NCBI RefSeq assembly: GCF_000691225.1
Contig: NZ_JMSZ01000024.1
Span: 1 to 64,000, forward strand
Length of the DNA: 64,000 bases
Origin: Nitrincola lacisaponensis
GTDB lineage: Bacteria > Pseudomonadota > Gammaproteobacteria > Pseudomonadales > Balneatricaceae
Direction of reading: 5' to 3'
The notes under the pieces were generated by a model that was not told the origin of the DNA, made no database searches, and saw only the letters and a program-made list of their open reading frames with translations. Both the position numbers and the translations under genes were made by a program. Positions 50,585 to 59,098 of the stretch are shown here, in pieces; the stretch's first letter is position 1, and each line of letters starts with the position of its first letter.

Positions 50585-51241
50585 ATGAAAAATTTGGCGC
50601 CCTTGTTTGAGAAGAACCGGGAGTGGTCCAGCCGGATCAATGCGGAAACGCCCGACTTTTTTCCGACCCTGTCTTCTCAGCAGGCTCCTGAGTATCTGTG
50701 GATAGGATGCTCGGACAGTCGGGTACCTGCCAATGAGATTGTGGACCTGCTGCCCGGTGAGCTGTTTGTTCACCGCAATGTATCCAATCTGGTCGTGCAT
50801 ACGGATATGAACTGCCTGTCGGTATTGCAGTATGCGGTGCAGGTGTTGAAGGTCAAGCATGTCATGGTGGTCGGGCATTACGGTTGTGGCGGCGTCAAAG
50901 CTGCACTGGACAGCCGTTCCAATGGTCTGATCGATAACTGGTTGGGCCATATCCGTGATGTGTATTTCAAGCATCGTCAGTTGGTGGGAGAGTGGTCCGC
51001 CACAGACGTTCAGTTTGATCGCATGTGTGAACTGAATGTGATAGAGCAGGCAGAAAATGTCTGTAACACCACTATATTGCGTGAAGCCTGGTCACGCGGA
51101 CAGGATGTCACCGTGCATGGCTGGATCTACGGATTACAGAATGGACTGCTGACGGATCTCAACTTCTGTGTCAGTGCTGCCGAAGAAGTGGAACCCGAGT
51201 ATGAACGGGCTATCGCCAGAGTACAGCGTCTGGCAGAGTAA
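50585..51241 (+). CDS. can: Beta-class carbonic anhydrase
   Basis: Interconverts CO2 and bicarbonate. 218 residues. Zinc ligands C42, H98 and C101 with the D44-R46 dyad are seen in WIGCSDSRVPANE and VVGHYGCGGVKAAL. FVHRNVSNLV is also typical. Likely co-transcribed with hemE. Copy B of the two-hairpin element begins 12 bases after the stop. Confidence 0.95.
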   Translation: MKNLAPLFEKNREWSSRINAETPDFFPTLSSQQAPEYLWIGCSDSRVPANEIVDLLPGELFVHRNVSNLVVHTDMNCLSVLQYAVQVLKVKHVMVVGHYGCGGVKAALDSRSNGLIDNWLGHIRDVYFKHRQLVGEWSATDVQFDRMCELNVIEQAENVCNTTILREAWSRGQDVTVHGWIYGLQNGLLTDLNFCVSAAEEVEPEYERAIARVQRLAE

Positions 51242-51253
51242 ATTGGTACTGCA

Positions 51254-51359
51254 GGGTGACGAGAGCGAATCTGGCTGACCGTCTGCCGCCAGGGATGGCG
51301 GCAGTCGAGCCCCCATGGATGGGTTCATGGCGTGTCAGCCAGGTTCGCTCTCGTCACCC
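51254..51359 (+). repeat. Dispersed two-hairpin element, copy B
   Basis: The outer arms (51254-51279 and 51334-51359) are 26 bases each and inverted with a single mismatch. Inside: CTGCCGCC-AGGGAT-GGCGGCAG (51283-51304) and CCC-ATGGAT-GGG (51312-51323). Both hexaloops match ANGGAN closed by C-G. It fills most of the gap between the convergent can and metY genes, where no ordinary terminator with T-tract is seen. Confidence 0.85.
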
Positions 51360-51399
51360 ATTCACGACCACACAGACTCTCATGTGGCCGTGAGTCTGG

Positions 51400-52671
51400 T
51401 CAAACCTTGCTAAGCGCCTGCTCCAGGTCAGCCAGCAAGTCATCAATATGCTCGATACCGATCGACAGACGTACCATCTCCGGTGAAACACCCGCTGATT
51501 TCAGTTCTTCATCATTCAACTGACGATGAGTGGTTTCAGCCGGGATCGATGCCAGGGATTTGCAGTCACCGATATTCACTAAGCGCAGGAAAATCTGCAA
51601 CGCATCATAGAAGCGTCGAGTTGCTTCACGACCTGCCTTGAGACCAAAACTGAGAATGCCTGAGGCTTTGCCATTCATGTATTGCTGCGCCAGTGCATAG
51701 TCTTTATGCGAGGGCAGTCCGGCATAGTTGACCCAGGAAACAGCAGGGTGTGCTTCCAGGAACTGTGCCACCTTGGTGGTGTTTTCACAGATACGTTCCA
51801 TTCGCAGGCTCAGCGTTTCCAGTCCCTGAATCAGCAAAAAGGCATTCATCGGTGACAGGGCTGCGCCCATGTTACGCAAGGGCACAACACGGCAGCGACC
51901 AATAAATGCTGCAGGACCAAAGGCCTCGGTGTACACCACGCCATGGTAAGACACATCTGGCGTGTTCAGCAGCGGGAAGCGCTCTTTGTGCTCAGCCCAG
52001 GGGAATTTTCCGGAGTCTACAATCACGCCACCAATCGAGTTGCCATGTCCTCCAATATATTTGGTGGCTGCGGTGACGATAATGTCGGCACCCTGCTCAA
52101 TCGGTCGCCACAGAGCCGGGCTGGGAACCGTGTTATCCACAACCAGCGGAATGCCGTGACGGTGGGCAATTTCGGCCAGTTTGGCAATGTCGGAGATACC
52201 ACCGGAAGGGTTGCCGACCGATTCGCAGTAGAGCATTTTGGTGCGCGAGTCGATCTGGGCTTCAATCGCAGCAAAATCATCCTTGTTAACGAAGCGTACC
52301 TGAATGCCTTGGCGAGGCAGGGTGTGTGCAAACAGGTTGTAGGTACCACCATAGAGTTCGCTGGTAGAGACAATATTATCGCCGCTTTCAGCCAGTGTCT
52401 GAATGGTGTAGGTAATTGCTGCCATCCCGGACGCAACGGCCAATCCGGCAATACCGCCTTCCAGTGCGGCGACGCGCTGCTCCAGTACATCAGTTGTTGG
52501 ATTCATAATCCGGGTATAGATATTACCGGCCACTTTCAGATCAAACAGATCAGCGCCGTGCTGGGCATCGTCAAAGGCATAGGAGGTGGTCTGATAGATC
52601 GGTACAGCAACGGCTTTGGTGGTTGGATCGGGGCTGTATCCGGCATGTAGTGCGAGGGTTTCTAGTTTCAT
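51400..52671 (-). CDS. metY: O-acetylhomoserine sulfhydrylase (PLP enzyme)
   Basis: Makes homocysteine from O-acetylhomoserine and sulfide. 423 residues, the length of MetY rather than the shorter MetB/MetC. The PLP lysine is K204 in VTAATKYIGGHGNSIGG. LETLALHAGYSPDPTTKAVAVPIYQTTSY at the N-terminus and TRIMNPTTDVLEQRVAALEGG are family signatures; RLSIGIEHIDDLLADLEQAL closes the protein. Cystathionine synthase activity cannot be excluded from sequence. Divergent from radA. Confidence 0.92.
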   Translation of the reverse strand: MKLETLALHAGYSPDPTTKAVAVPIYQTTSYAFDDAQHGADLFDLKVAGNIYTRIMNPTTDVLEQRVAALEGGIAGLAVASGMAAITYTIQTLAESGDNIVSTSELYGGTYNLFAHTLPRQGIQVRFVNKDDFAAIEAQIDSRTKMLYCESVGNPSGGISDIAKLAEIAHRHGIPLVVDNTVPSPALWRPIEQGADIIVTAATKYIGGHGNSIGGVIVDSGKFPWAEHKERFPLLNTPDVSYHGVVYTEAFGPAAFIGRCRVVPLRNMGAALSPMNAFLLIQGLETLSLRMERICENTTKVAQFLEAHPAVSWVNYAGLPSHKDYALAQQYMNGKASGILSFGLKAGREATRRFYDALQIFLRLVNIGDCKSLASIPAETTHRQLNDEELKSAGVSPEMVRLSIGIEHIDDLLADLEQALSKV

Positions 52672-52802
52672 CTGGATTCTCGGAACCTTGTTGTTATTGA
52701 AAGCCTGATAACAGGCGGTGTTGCCAAAGGTAGCAGATTTTGGAATTGTTTGGCCATCTCGTTACAATGCGTTCAGACTCACTGACCCGATGGATGGAAA
52801 AA

Positions 52803-54188
52803 ATGGCCAAAGCAAAATCTGCCTATGTCTGTAATGACTGTGGTGCTGACTACACCAAATGGCAGGGGCAGTGCAGTGCCTGTGGTGCCTGGAATACCCT
52901 GACTGAAGTGCGCCTGAGCACGGCTGCGTCCAGTAGCGGCAGCCGTGGTGCGCGATTTGAAGGCTATGCGGGAGAGGCGGCTGTCAGTGCGCACCAGCGG
53001 GTCGTCAGTCTGAGCGAGGTCGATTTGCAGGCCATGCCGCGCATTGCCACGGGAACCGGTGAACTGGATCGTGTTCTGGGTGGTGGTCTGGTGCCGGGGT
53101 CAGCTGTACTGATTGGCGGACATCCGGGTGCCGGTAAAAGTACGCTGCTATTGCAAACGCTTTGTCATCTTGCCGGACAGTACCCGGCGCTCTATGTGAC
53201 GGGGGAAGAGTCCTTGCAGCAGGTGGCGATGCGTGCGGCGCGTTTGGGGTTGAAGGCAGATCATCTGAAAATGCTGTCGGAAACCTCTGTGGAAACCATT
53301 TGTGATGTGGCTCAGCAGCTGCAACCCAAGGTGGTGGTGATCGATTCGATTCAGGTGATGCACGTAGCCGATGTCCAGTCTGCTCCCGGTTCGGTGTCTC
53401 AGGTGCGAGAGTCGGCGGCCTACCTGACCCGCTTTGCCAAGCAGACCGGTACGGTGCTGTTTCTGGTGGGACATGTCACCAAAGACGGTACACTGGCCGG
53501 GCCAAAAGTGCTGGAACATATGATTGACTGCTCGCTGCAGCTGGAGGGTTCCTCTGACAGCCGTTTTCGGACGTTGCGCAGCCACAAAAACCGCTTTGGT
53601 GCCGTAAATGAACTGGGCGTGTTTGCCATGCTGGAAAGTGGCTTGAAAGAGGTGCGTAATCCCAGTTCTATCTTTCTGACACGTGGAGAAGAGCCCAGCT
53701 CTGGCAGTGTGGTCATGGTCGTATGGGAGGGTACGCGCCCTCTGCTGGTGGAGTTGCAGGCACTGGTGGATGAATCCCACTTATCGAATCCGCGTCGGGT
53801 AGCCGTAGGATTGGAGCAAAACCGCCTGGCCATGCTGCTGGCTGTTCTGAATCGTCATGGGGGGCTGATGACCGGCGACCAGGATGTGTTTGTCAATGTG
53901 GTCGGCGGCGTGCGGGTGCTGGAAACCAGTGCCGATCTGGCCTTGTTGCTGGCCATAGTATCCAGCTTCCGTGATCAACCTTTGTCGCAGGAACTGATTG
54001 TATTTGGCGAAGTGGGGTTGTCTGGAGAGATACGCCCGGTGCCGAATGGACAGGAGCGGATTCGCGAGGCAGCCAAACATGGCTTCAGGCGTGCGATTGT
54101 GCCCAAAGCCAATGTGCCGAAAGAGAAGTTAGCGGGTATCGAAGTTCTGGGTGTAGGAACCTTGTCAGAAGCGCTGGACCAGATCTAG
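52803..54188 (+). CDS. radA: DNA repair protein RadA
   Basis: RadA is a RecA-like ATPase that promotes branch migration in recombination. 461 residues from ATG 52803. Zinc finger C10-C13-C24-C27 (YVCNDCG ... CSACGAW), Walker A GGHPGAGKST at 105-114, the RadA-specific KNRFG motif in HKNRFGAVNELGVFAM, and a C-terminal Lon-like domain with DLALLLAIVSSFRDQPL and FGEVGLSGEIRPVPNGQERI. Ends two bases before the convergent PilZ gene. Confidence 0.96.
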   Translation: MAKAKSAYVCNDCGADYTKWQGQCSACGAWNTLTEVRLSTAASSSGSRGARFEGYAGEAAVSAHQRVVSLSEVDLQAMPRIATGTGELDRVLGGGLVPGSAVLIGGHPGAGKSTLLLQTLCHLAGQYPALYVTGEESLQQVAMRAARLGLKADHLKMLSETSVETICDVAQQLQPKVVVIDSIQVMHVADVQSAPGSVSQVRESAAYLTRFAKQTGTVLFLVGHVTKDGTLAGPKVLEHMIDCSLQLEGSSDSRFRTLRSHKNRFGAVNELGVFAMLESGLKEVRNPSSIFLTRGEEPSSGSVVMVVWEGTRPLLVELQALVDESHLSNPRRVAVGLEQNRLAMLLAVLNRHGGLMTGDQDVFVNVVGGVRVLETSADLALLLAIVSSFRDQPLSQELIVFGEVGLSGEIRPVPNGQERIREAAKHGFRRAIVPKANVPKEKLAGIEVLGVGTLSEALDQI

Positions 54189-54189
54189 A

Positions 54190-54573
54190 TCAGTCGAGAA
54201 CCATCTGTTCCAGTTCGCGCTCCAGCAAGGCTTCATCACCGAGATTCAGCTCCAGCAGGCGGCGCAGATGCGACATGCTGTCGAGATCGATCTCTTTGAC
54301 AAAAAAGCCGTAACTGGGTGGCTCAGCATAGTTGAGCTGGGTTTTCATGCGGATCAGTACATCATTGGCCAGATAAATATTGACCTCTGCTTCACCGCCA
54401 ATATCCAGCGCCAGAGGATGGTCAAACTTTAACAGCACCCCGCGCAGCGAGATGTCGACCAGTTGCATGACAAGCGCGCCACCCGCGTAATGGACTTCGC
54501 ATTCGGCATCAAAGTGAATGCGGGTAAAGCGACGGCGGTCGGGTTCTGTGGTGTTCACGGTGTCTGTCCTCAT
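54190..54573 (-). CDS. PilZ-domain protein (probable c-di-GMP receptor)
   Basis: 127 residues from ATG 54573; a longer start at 54621 is possible, neither has a good ribosome binding site. The c-di-GMP binding motifs are R14-R15-x-x-R18 (RRRFTRIHFD) and D40-x-S42-x-x-G45 (VDISLRG). The remainder is a small beta-barrel and an acidic C-terminal helix. Divergent from the diguanylate cyclase gene, so the pair may form a local c-di-GMP circuit. Output unknown. Confidence 0.85.
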   Translation of the reverse strand: MRTDTVNTTEPDRRRFTRIHFDAECEVHYAGGALVMQLVDISLRGVLLKFDHPLALDIGGEAEVNIYLANDVLIRMKTQLNYAEPPSYGFFVKEIDLDSMSHLRRLLELNLGDEALLERELEQMVLD

Positions 54574-54760
54574 CTGATGTCGCCGCTGACACGTATTGCC
54601 TATCTGTGGCGATGGTTCCATTTTAGTATAAGTTACCGCGCAGCGTTAATCCCATGATCTGGATTATGGTTTGTTGGCAGTGAGTCCGCTATGCTTTCAA
54701 TAAATTACCACACACTGTCCAATGTTGTCTGTACACTCGGGCGGGAAAAGGAGTGAATTG

Positions 54761-55849
54761 ATGTATCCCTTTCTGGAGTTGTTCTCAGCTCGCAGCCATA
54801 CCCACTATTTTCAGCATACGCGCAGCTTTTATATCTACCGTCGTGTGCGTGTAATCGCGCTGTTATTGGCTGTGTTGCAGAGTGCCTGGATCTTTGTCGA
54901 TCAATGGTTATTGCCAACCGGAGTGCAATGGCCGATTGCCATTGCCCGACTGGTCAGCAGTGTGCTGTTTCTGGGGTTGTTTTGCTGGTGGATTCGTCCT
55001 TACAGTCGACGGCTGGCCATGCTGCGCCTGTTGCTGCTGTTTATGGTGCTGACCGCTTTTCACTCATTCAGCAGTGCCACGTTGATTCTGCATGGTTATG
55101 AGCAGAGTGTGGCAGGCTATCAGTTCTTTCCGTTTATGATTATCAGCATGATGGCGATTTTTCCGCTGGCGATCATTGAAGTACTGGGATTGACCCTGCT
55201 GTTAACGCTCGTCGAGCTGGTGACACAGTTGTCACGGGGAAGTCTGGGTGATGTGGCATCGGTCAATAATCTGTGGTTATTGCTGGTGTTGGCGGTAGTC
55301 GCGGGCTGGGCATCTGTTAATCAGCTGAATATGCTGCTGGTACTGCACCGTCAGGCGACGCGTGACCCACTGACAGGTCTGGCGAACCGACGTCTGGTGC
55401 TGGAGCAGTTGGAGAATGATATGGCCAGTTGTCGGGATGATGACCAGCCCATTGCTGTGTTGCTGTTCGATCTGGATAAGTTCAAGGGCTTTAATGATAA
55501 CTACGGCCATGCAGCGGGTGATATCGTCCTCAAAGAGTTTGCCGATATCCTGAAAAAACAGGCCCGCAAAAAGCTCGATCTGCCGGGGCGCTTTGGTGGC
55601 GAGGAGTTTCTGATGGTGCTGCCGGGGATGGATGCAAAGGCGGCATCGGCTGTAGCGGATGCGATCAACAACACTTGTCGTGGCGTCACCGTACAGGTAC
55701 CCAGTGGTGAACGGGTCGGGTTCACGACCAGTATCGGTGTGGCTGTGTTGAAGCCGGGTGAAACCCAGTCAGAGCTGATCCGGCGCGCTGACGAGGCACT
55801 CTATCGTGCCAAGGACAGCGGCCGTGATCGGTACCAGCTAGCGGATTGA
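54761..55849 (+). CDS. Membrane-bound diguanylate cyclase (GGDEF domain)
   Basis: Makes cyclic di-GMP from GTP. 362 residues from ATG 54761, which has AAAGGAG eight bases before it. About six hydrophobic segments between residues 30 and 195 form a membrane sensor module, then the catalytic domain from about 200 (RDPLTGLANRRLVLEQLE). The active-site motif is GGEEF at 279-283, with the metal aspartate in VLLFDLDKFKGFND, so it should be active. The inhibitory site is K270-x-x-D273 instead of R-x-x-D, so product inhibition may be weak. Confidence 0.92.
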   Translation: MYPFLELFSARSHTHYFQHTRSFYIYRRVRVIALLLAVLQSAWIFVDQWLLPTGVQWPIAIARLVSSVLFLGLFCWWIRPYSRRLAMLRLLLLFMVLTAFHSFSSATLILHGYEQSVAGYQFFPFMIISMMAIFPLAIIEVLGLTLLLTLVELVTQLSRGSLGDVASVNNLWLLLVLAVVAGWASVNQLNMLLVLHRQATRDPLTGLANRRLVLEQLENDMASCRDDDQPIAVLLFDLDKFKGFNDNYGHAAGDIVLKEFADILKKQARKKLDLPGRFGGEEFLMVLPGMDAKAASAVADAINNTCRGVTVQVPSGERVGFTTSIGVAVLKPGETQSELIRRADEALYRAKDSGRDRYQLAD

Positions 55850-55900
55850 TGTACTAAGGCAGTCGATCTATCTTCGGAGAATGATGGGGTCGTCAGGTCG

Positions 55901-55996
55901 ATGTGGTCGGACCTGTCTGACACGCCATGAACTCATCCCTGAGGGCTCGCCTGCCGCCATCCCTGGCGGCAGACGGTCAGACAGGCCCGGCCACAT
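55901..55996 (-). repeat. Dispersed two-hairpin element, copy C (reverse orientation)
   Basis: Outer arms 55901-55921 and 55976-55996, inverted with two mismatches. Read on the - strand: CTGCCGCC-AGGGAT-GGCGGCAG (55951-55972) then CTC-AGGGAT-GAG. The second hairpin with flanks, TCAGGGATGA, matches the full (A/U)CANGGANG(U/A) pattern. Same core as copy B over about 65 bases, but with a different outer stem. Confidence 0.85.
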
Positions 55997-56184
55997 CCCC
56001 CTCGGATAGCCCGCTGCCTCTCTCAGGCATGGATGGCCGCCTATGATGATATTCACTGAGTTGCAATGATGCAGTTCTCCGTCCGAGATCGCTGATCAAT
56101 CTTACCTGTCGTTGTATATCGCGATGGCTGGTGAAAGCGCGCAGGCTTGATATATCTATCGTGTGATACCGTACTCAGAGGGGA

Positions 56185-56281
56185 GGTGGTAGCGCTGCCG
56201 AGGGACCGTCTGCCGCCAGGGATGGCGGCAGTCGAGCGGTCATGGATGACGAAAAGCGAGTCACACGGAAGCGGTACCACC
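56185..56281 (+). repeat. Dispersed two-hairpin element, copy D
   Basis: Outer arms GGTGGTAGCGCTGCCG (56185-56200) and its inverse at 56266-56281 with two mismatches. Inside: CTGCCGCC-AGGGAT-GGCGGCAG (56210-56231) and GTC-ATGGAT-GAC; the second, TCATGGATGA, fits the full RsmA/CsrA pattern. The right end after this hairpin is diverged from copies B and C. Confidence 0.8.
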
Positions 56282-56297
56282 GGACCGGGGTGGTACC
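56273..56297. terminator. Perfect hairpin at the 3' end of ettA
   Basis: GGTACCACC (56273-56281), loop GGACCGG, GGTGGTACC (56289-56297), located 30 bases past the ettA stop. No T-tract on the ettA strand. The left arm overlaps the right arm of copy D. Confidence 0.5.
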
Positions 56298-56326
56298 TTA
56301 TGCGATCAGATAGAGTGATTACCCTG

Positions 56327-57985
56327 TCAATTCATCCGCTTGTACTTGATACGCTCAGGTTGGTGATCTTTGCCGTAGCGCTTGCGATAGTCTTCGGCAT
56401 AGTCGGTATAGTTGCCTTCAAAGAAAGTGACTTTGGAGTCCCCTTCGTAGGCAATCATGTGAGTACAGACTCGATCCAGGAACCAGCGGTCATGCGAGAT
56501 CACCACGGCTGAGCCAGGGAAGGCCAGAATGGCTTCTTCCAGTGCTCGCAGGGTTTCAACGTCAAGGTCGTTGGTTGGCTCATCCAGCAGCAACACGTTG
56601 CCGCCTTCTTTCAGCAGCTTGGCCATGTGCAGGCGGTTACGCTCACCACCGGACAGGTCTTTGACAAACTTCTGCTGATCCGAACCTTTGAAGTTGAAGC
56701 GACCGCAGTAGGCGCGAGACGGGGTCTGATACGTGCCTACAGTGATCATATCCTGACCGTCAGAGATCTCTTCGAAAACTGTTTTGTTGCCTTCCAGCTC
56801 ACGTGACTGATTCACATAGGCCAGCTTGACCGTGCTGCCGATGACGATTTCACCGGAATCCGGCTGCTCTTCACCTGTAATCATGCGGAAGAGTGTGGAT
56901 TTACCGGCACCGTTTGGACCAATAATACCGACAATGGCACCGGGCGGAATGGTCAGGCTGAGGTCTTCAAACAGCAGCTTGCCATCGTAGGACTTGGTCA
57001 CATTATGCAGTTCGATGACCTTGTCACCCAGACGTGGCCCAGGTGGAATGTAGATTTCCTGGGTTTCGTTGCGCTGCTGAAACTCACGGGAATTCATCTC
57101 TTCAAACTGCTTCAGTCGTGCTTTGGATTTTGCCTGACGACCTTTGGCGCCCTGGCGAACCCACTCCAGCTCGGACTGAATGGCTTTACGATGTGATGCT
57201 TCCTGCTTGGCTTCCTGTTCCAGACGCTGTTCTTTCTGTTCCAGCCAGGAAGAGTAGTTGCCTTCGTAAGGAATGCCGCGACCACGGTCCAGTTCCAGAA
57301 TCCAGCCTGCGGCATTGTCCAGGAAGTAACGGTCATGGGTAATCGCCACAACAGTACCAGGGTACTCTTGCAAAAAGCGTTCGATCCAGGCGATAGACTC
57401 GGCATCCAGATGGTTGGTCGGCTCATCCAGCAGCAGCATGTCCGGATTGTCGAGCAGCAGGCGGCAGAGGGCTACACGACGACGCTCACCGCCGGAGAGT
57501 ACAGCAACAGAGGCATCCCAGGGTGGCAGGCGCAGCGCATCTGCAGCACGCTCCAGTGCATTGTCGAGGTTGTGGCCATCTTTGGCCTGGATCAGATTTT
57601 CCAGTTCAGCCTGCTTTTTGGCCAGTGCATCAAAATCTGCATCCGGATCAGCGTAAGCCGCATAGACGGCATCCAGTTCGGTCAGGGCGCCTTTGACATC
57701 GGCCACCGCTTCTTCGATGACTTCGCGAACCGTTTTGCTGTCATCCAGTTGAGGTTCCTGCGGCAGATAACCGACTTTGATACCCGGCATAGGACGGGCT
57801 TCACCGATATATTCCTGGTCCACGCCTGCCATGATTTTCAGCAGCGAGGATTTACCCGAACCATTCAGGCCGAGTACACCGATTTTGGCACCAGGGAAAA
57901 AGGAGAGGGAGATATCTTTCAGAATTTCACGCTTTGGCGGAACGATCTTGCCAACGCGGTTCATGCTGTAAACGTATTGAGCCAT
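56327..57985 (-). CDS. ettA: Energy-dependent translational throttle protein EttA (ABC-F ATPase)
   Basis: An ABC-F protein that binds the ribosomal E site and gates translation according to the ATP/ADP ratio. 552 residues from the ATG giving [22 protein letters not shown]. Two ABC domains: Walker [10 protein letters not shown] and GPNGAGKST, signatures [16 protein letters not shown] and [15 protein letters not shown], Walker [12 protein letters not shown] and [11 protein letters not shown]. The arm and linker regions ([46 protein letters not shown]) match EttA rather than Uup or YheS. No membrane segments. Confidence 0.96.
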   Translation of the reverse strand: MAQYVYSMNRVGKIVPPKREILKDISLSFFPGAKIGVLGLNGSGKSSLLKIMAGVDQEYIGEARPMPGIKVGYLPQEPQLDDSKTVREVIEEAVADVKGALTELDAVYAAYADPDADFDALAKKQAELENLIQAKDGHNLDNALERAADALRLPPWDASVAVLSGGERRRVALCRLLLDNPDMLLLDEPTNHLDAESIAWIERFLQEYPGTVVAITHDRYFLDNAAGWILELDRGRGIPYEGNYSSWLEQKEQRLEQEAKQEASHRKAIQSELEWVRQGAKGRQAKSKARLKQFEEMNSREFQQRNETQEIYIPPGPRLGDKVIELHNVTKSYDGKLLFEDLSLTIPPGAIVGIIGPNGAGKSTLFRMITGEEQPDSGEIVIGSTVKLAYVNQSRELEGNKTVFEEISDGQDMITVGTYQTPSRAYCGRFNFKGSDQQKFVKDLSGGERNRLHMAKLLKEGGNVLLLDEPTNDLDVETLRALEEAILAFPGSAVVISHDRWFLDRVCTHMIAYEGDSKVTFFEGNYTDYAEDYRKRYGKDHQPERIKYKRMN

Positions 57986-58100
57986 GCAATGCATCCGTTA
58001 AAAAATGACGGGAATGAATGTGCAAATTCTACCCGTCTGTGTCGTGGAATGCGAATCCTGCATGTGCACGCCGGGGTGGATTTCCCGGCGTGCGAAGTGA

Positions 58101-59057
58101 TTACTCGCTCAGGCCGCCCATCTCTTCGATGATCGCCTGGTAGCTGGTCACTTTGTTGCGCAGGTCTTCGTGAACAGTTTCGCCATCCATAAACACGACC
58201 GGCATCAGAATGCGCTCTTCAGTGATTTCAATGAAGCGAGGATCCTGGGTTGCGGCTTCAAGCGCCTCTGCCAGTTTGGCAATGCGTTCTTCCGGGGTAT
58301 TTTTTGGCACCATAACGACACGAATATCACCTGGGTCGATGTCATAACCCAGTTCACGCAGGGTTGGTGCATCCGGGAAGGCGACCAGGCGGTCGTCCGC
58401 CAGACTTGCCAGTACCGGCATTTCACCGGTTTCAGCATAACCTGAGTGTGTACCGCCGCTGTAAGCGAACTCGACATCACCAGACAGAATCAGCGGTGCC
58501 ATACCTGCACCACCAGAGGTCGGTACAATACGCAGGTCGATGCCTTCCTGCTTGGCGATGTATTCAATCAGCATGCGGTCAAAGGCCAGCTGAGTCGCGT
58601 AGCTGGTGCCAGGGTTGGCCTTGGCATACTCGATCAGTTCCTGCCAGTTGCTGTAGGCGCGATTGGCACCTGTGACCAGGGCGGACTGTCCGAGTGTGAC
58701 ACCGGCAACGTATTTGAAGCTGTCAACATCATAGTTGGTGGGTGTTGCCAGTGGGCCAAAGGTAACGGACATGGAGGTGCCGAATACAAAGGTGTAGCCC
58801 TCATCGCGGTTGTTGGCCAGCTGTTGCAGAGCAACACCGCCACCTGCGCCCGGACGGTTGATGACATTCACGGGCTGACCCAGGTGCTCACTCATCACGT
58901 TGGCCAGTACGCGGCCTTGAATGTCGGTACTGCCGCCAGCACCCCAGCCGATGACCATGCTCAGTGGTTTGGATGGAAAGTTGTCCGCCATTGCGGATGT
59001 GCTGATCGCCAATGCGCCAGTCACCAATGCGGTTTTCAGAAAGCTCTGCAGTTTCAT
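58101..59057 (-). CDS. Tripartite tricarboxylate transporter substrate-binding protein (TctC family)
   Basis: 318 residues. A signal peptide (MKLQSFLKTALVTGALAISTSAMA) is followed by the Bug/TctC fold: FPSKPLSMVIGWGAGGSTDIQGRVLANVMSEHLGQPVNVINRPGAGG. Captures a carboxylate in the periplasm and delivers it to the TctA/TctB membrane pair encoded just upstream. The exact substrate cannot be read from sequence. It is the last gene of the operon, 41 bases after tctA. Confidence 0.92.
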   Translation of the reverse strand: MKLQSFLKTALVTGALAISTSAMADNFPSKPLSMVIGWGAGGSTDIQGRVLANVMSEHLGQPVNVINRPGAGGGVALQQLANNRDEGYTFVFGTSMSVTFGPLATPTNYDVDSFKYVAGVTLGQSALVTGANRAYSNWQELIEYAKANPGTSYATQLAFDRMLIEYIAKQEGIDLRIVPTSGGAGMAPLILSGDVEFAYSGGTHSGYAETGEMPVLASLADDRLVAFPDAPTLRELGYDIDPGDIRVVMVPKNTPEERIAKLAEALEAATQDPRFIEITEERILMPVVFMDGETVHEDLRNKVTSYQAIIEEMGGLSE

Positions 59058-59098
59058 AGGTATCCCCCTAGTTATTGTATGTCAGACCAGGCCTTGGC

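Larger units (their letters stand above)
55850..56326. other. 477-base gene-free region between dgc and ettA
   Basis: The region between these convergent genes holds copies C and D of the two-hairpin element in opposite orientations, a perfect hairpin at 56273-56297, and between the copies another CATGGATG (56028-56035) that may be a decayed hairpin. Short open frames here only read through the repeats (for example the LPPGMAA-type peptide from the first hairpin) and show no coding character. Confidence 0.8.

Noticed and set aside
55868-56056. A short - strand open frame across copy C
   Set aside because: Its peptide (LPPGMAA-type) is only a translation of the first hairpin of the repeat.
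42574-56297. Reading the four repeats as a CRISPR array
   Set aside because: The copies are kilobases apart, in both orientations and without regular spacers; no cas genes are present.
56147-56512. An open frame of about 120 codons downstream of the diguanylate cyclase gene
   Set aside because: It runs through copy D of the repeat and into the antisense of ettA; the peptide is explained by the repeat.
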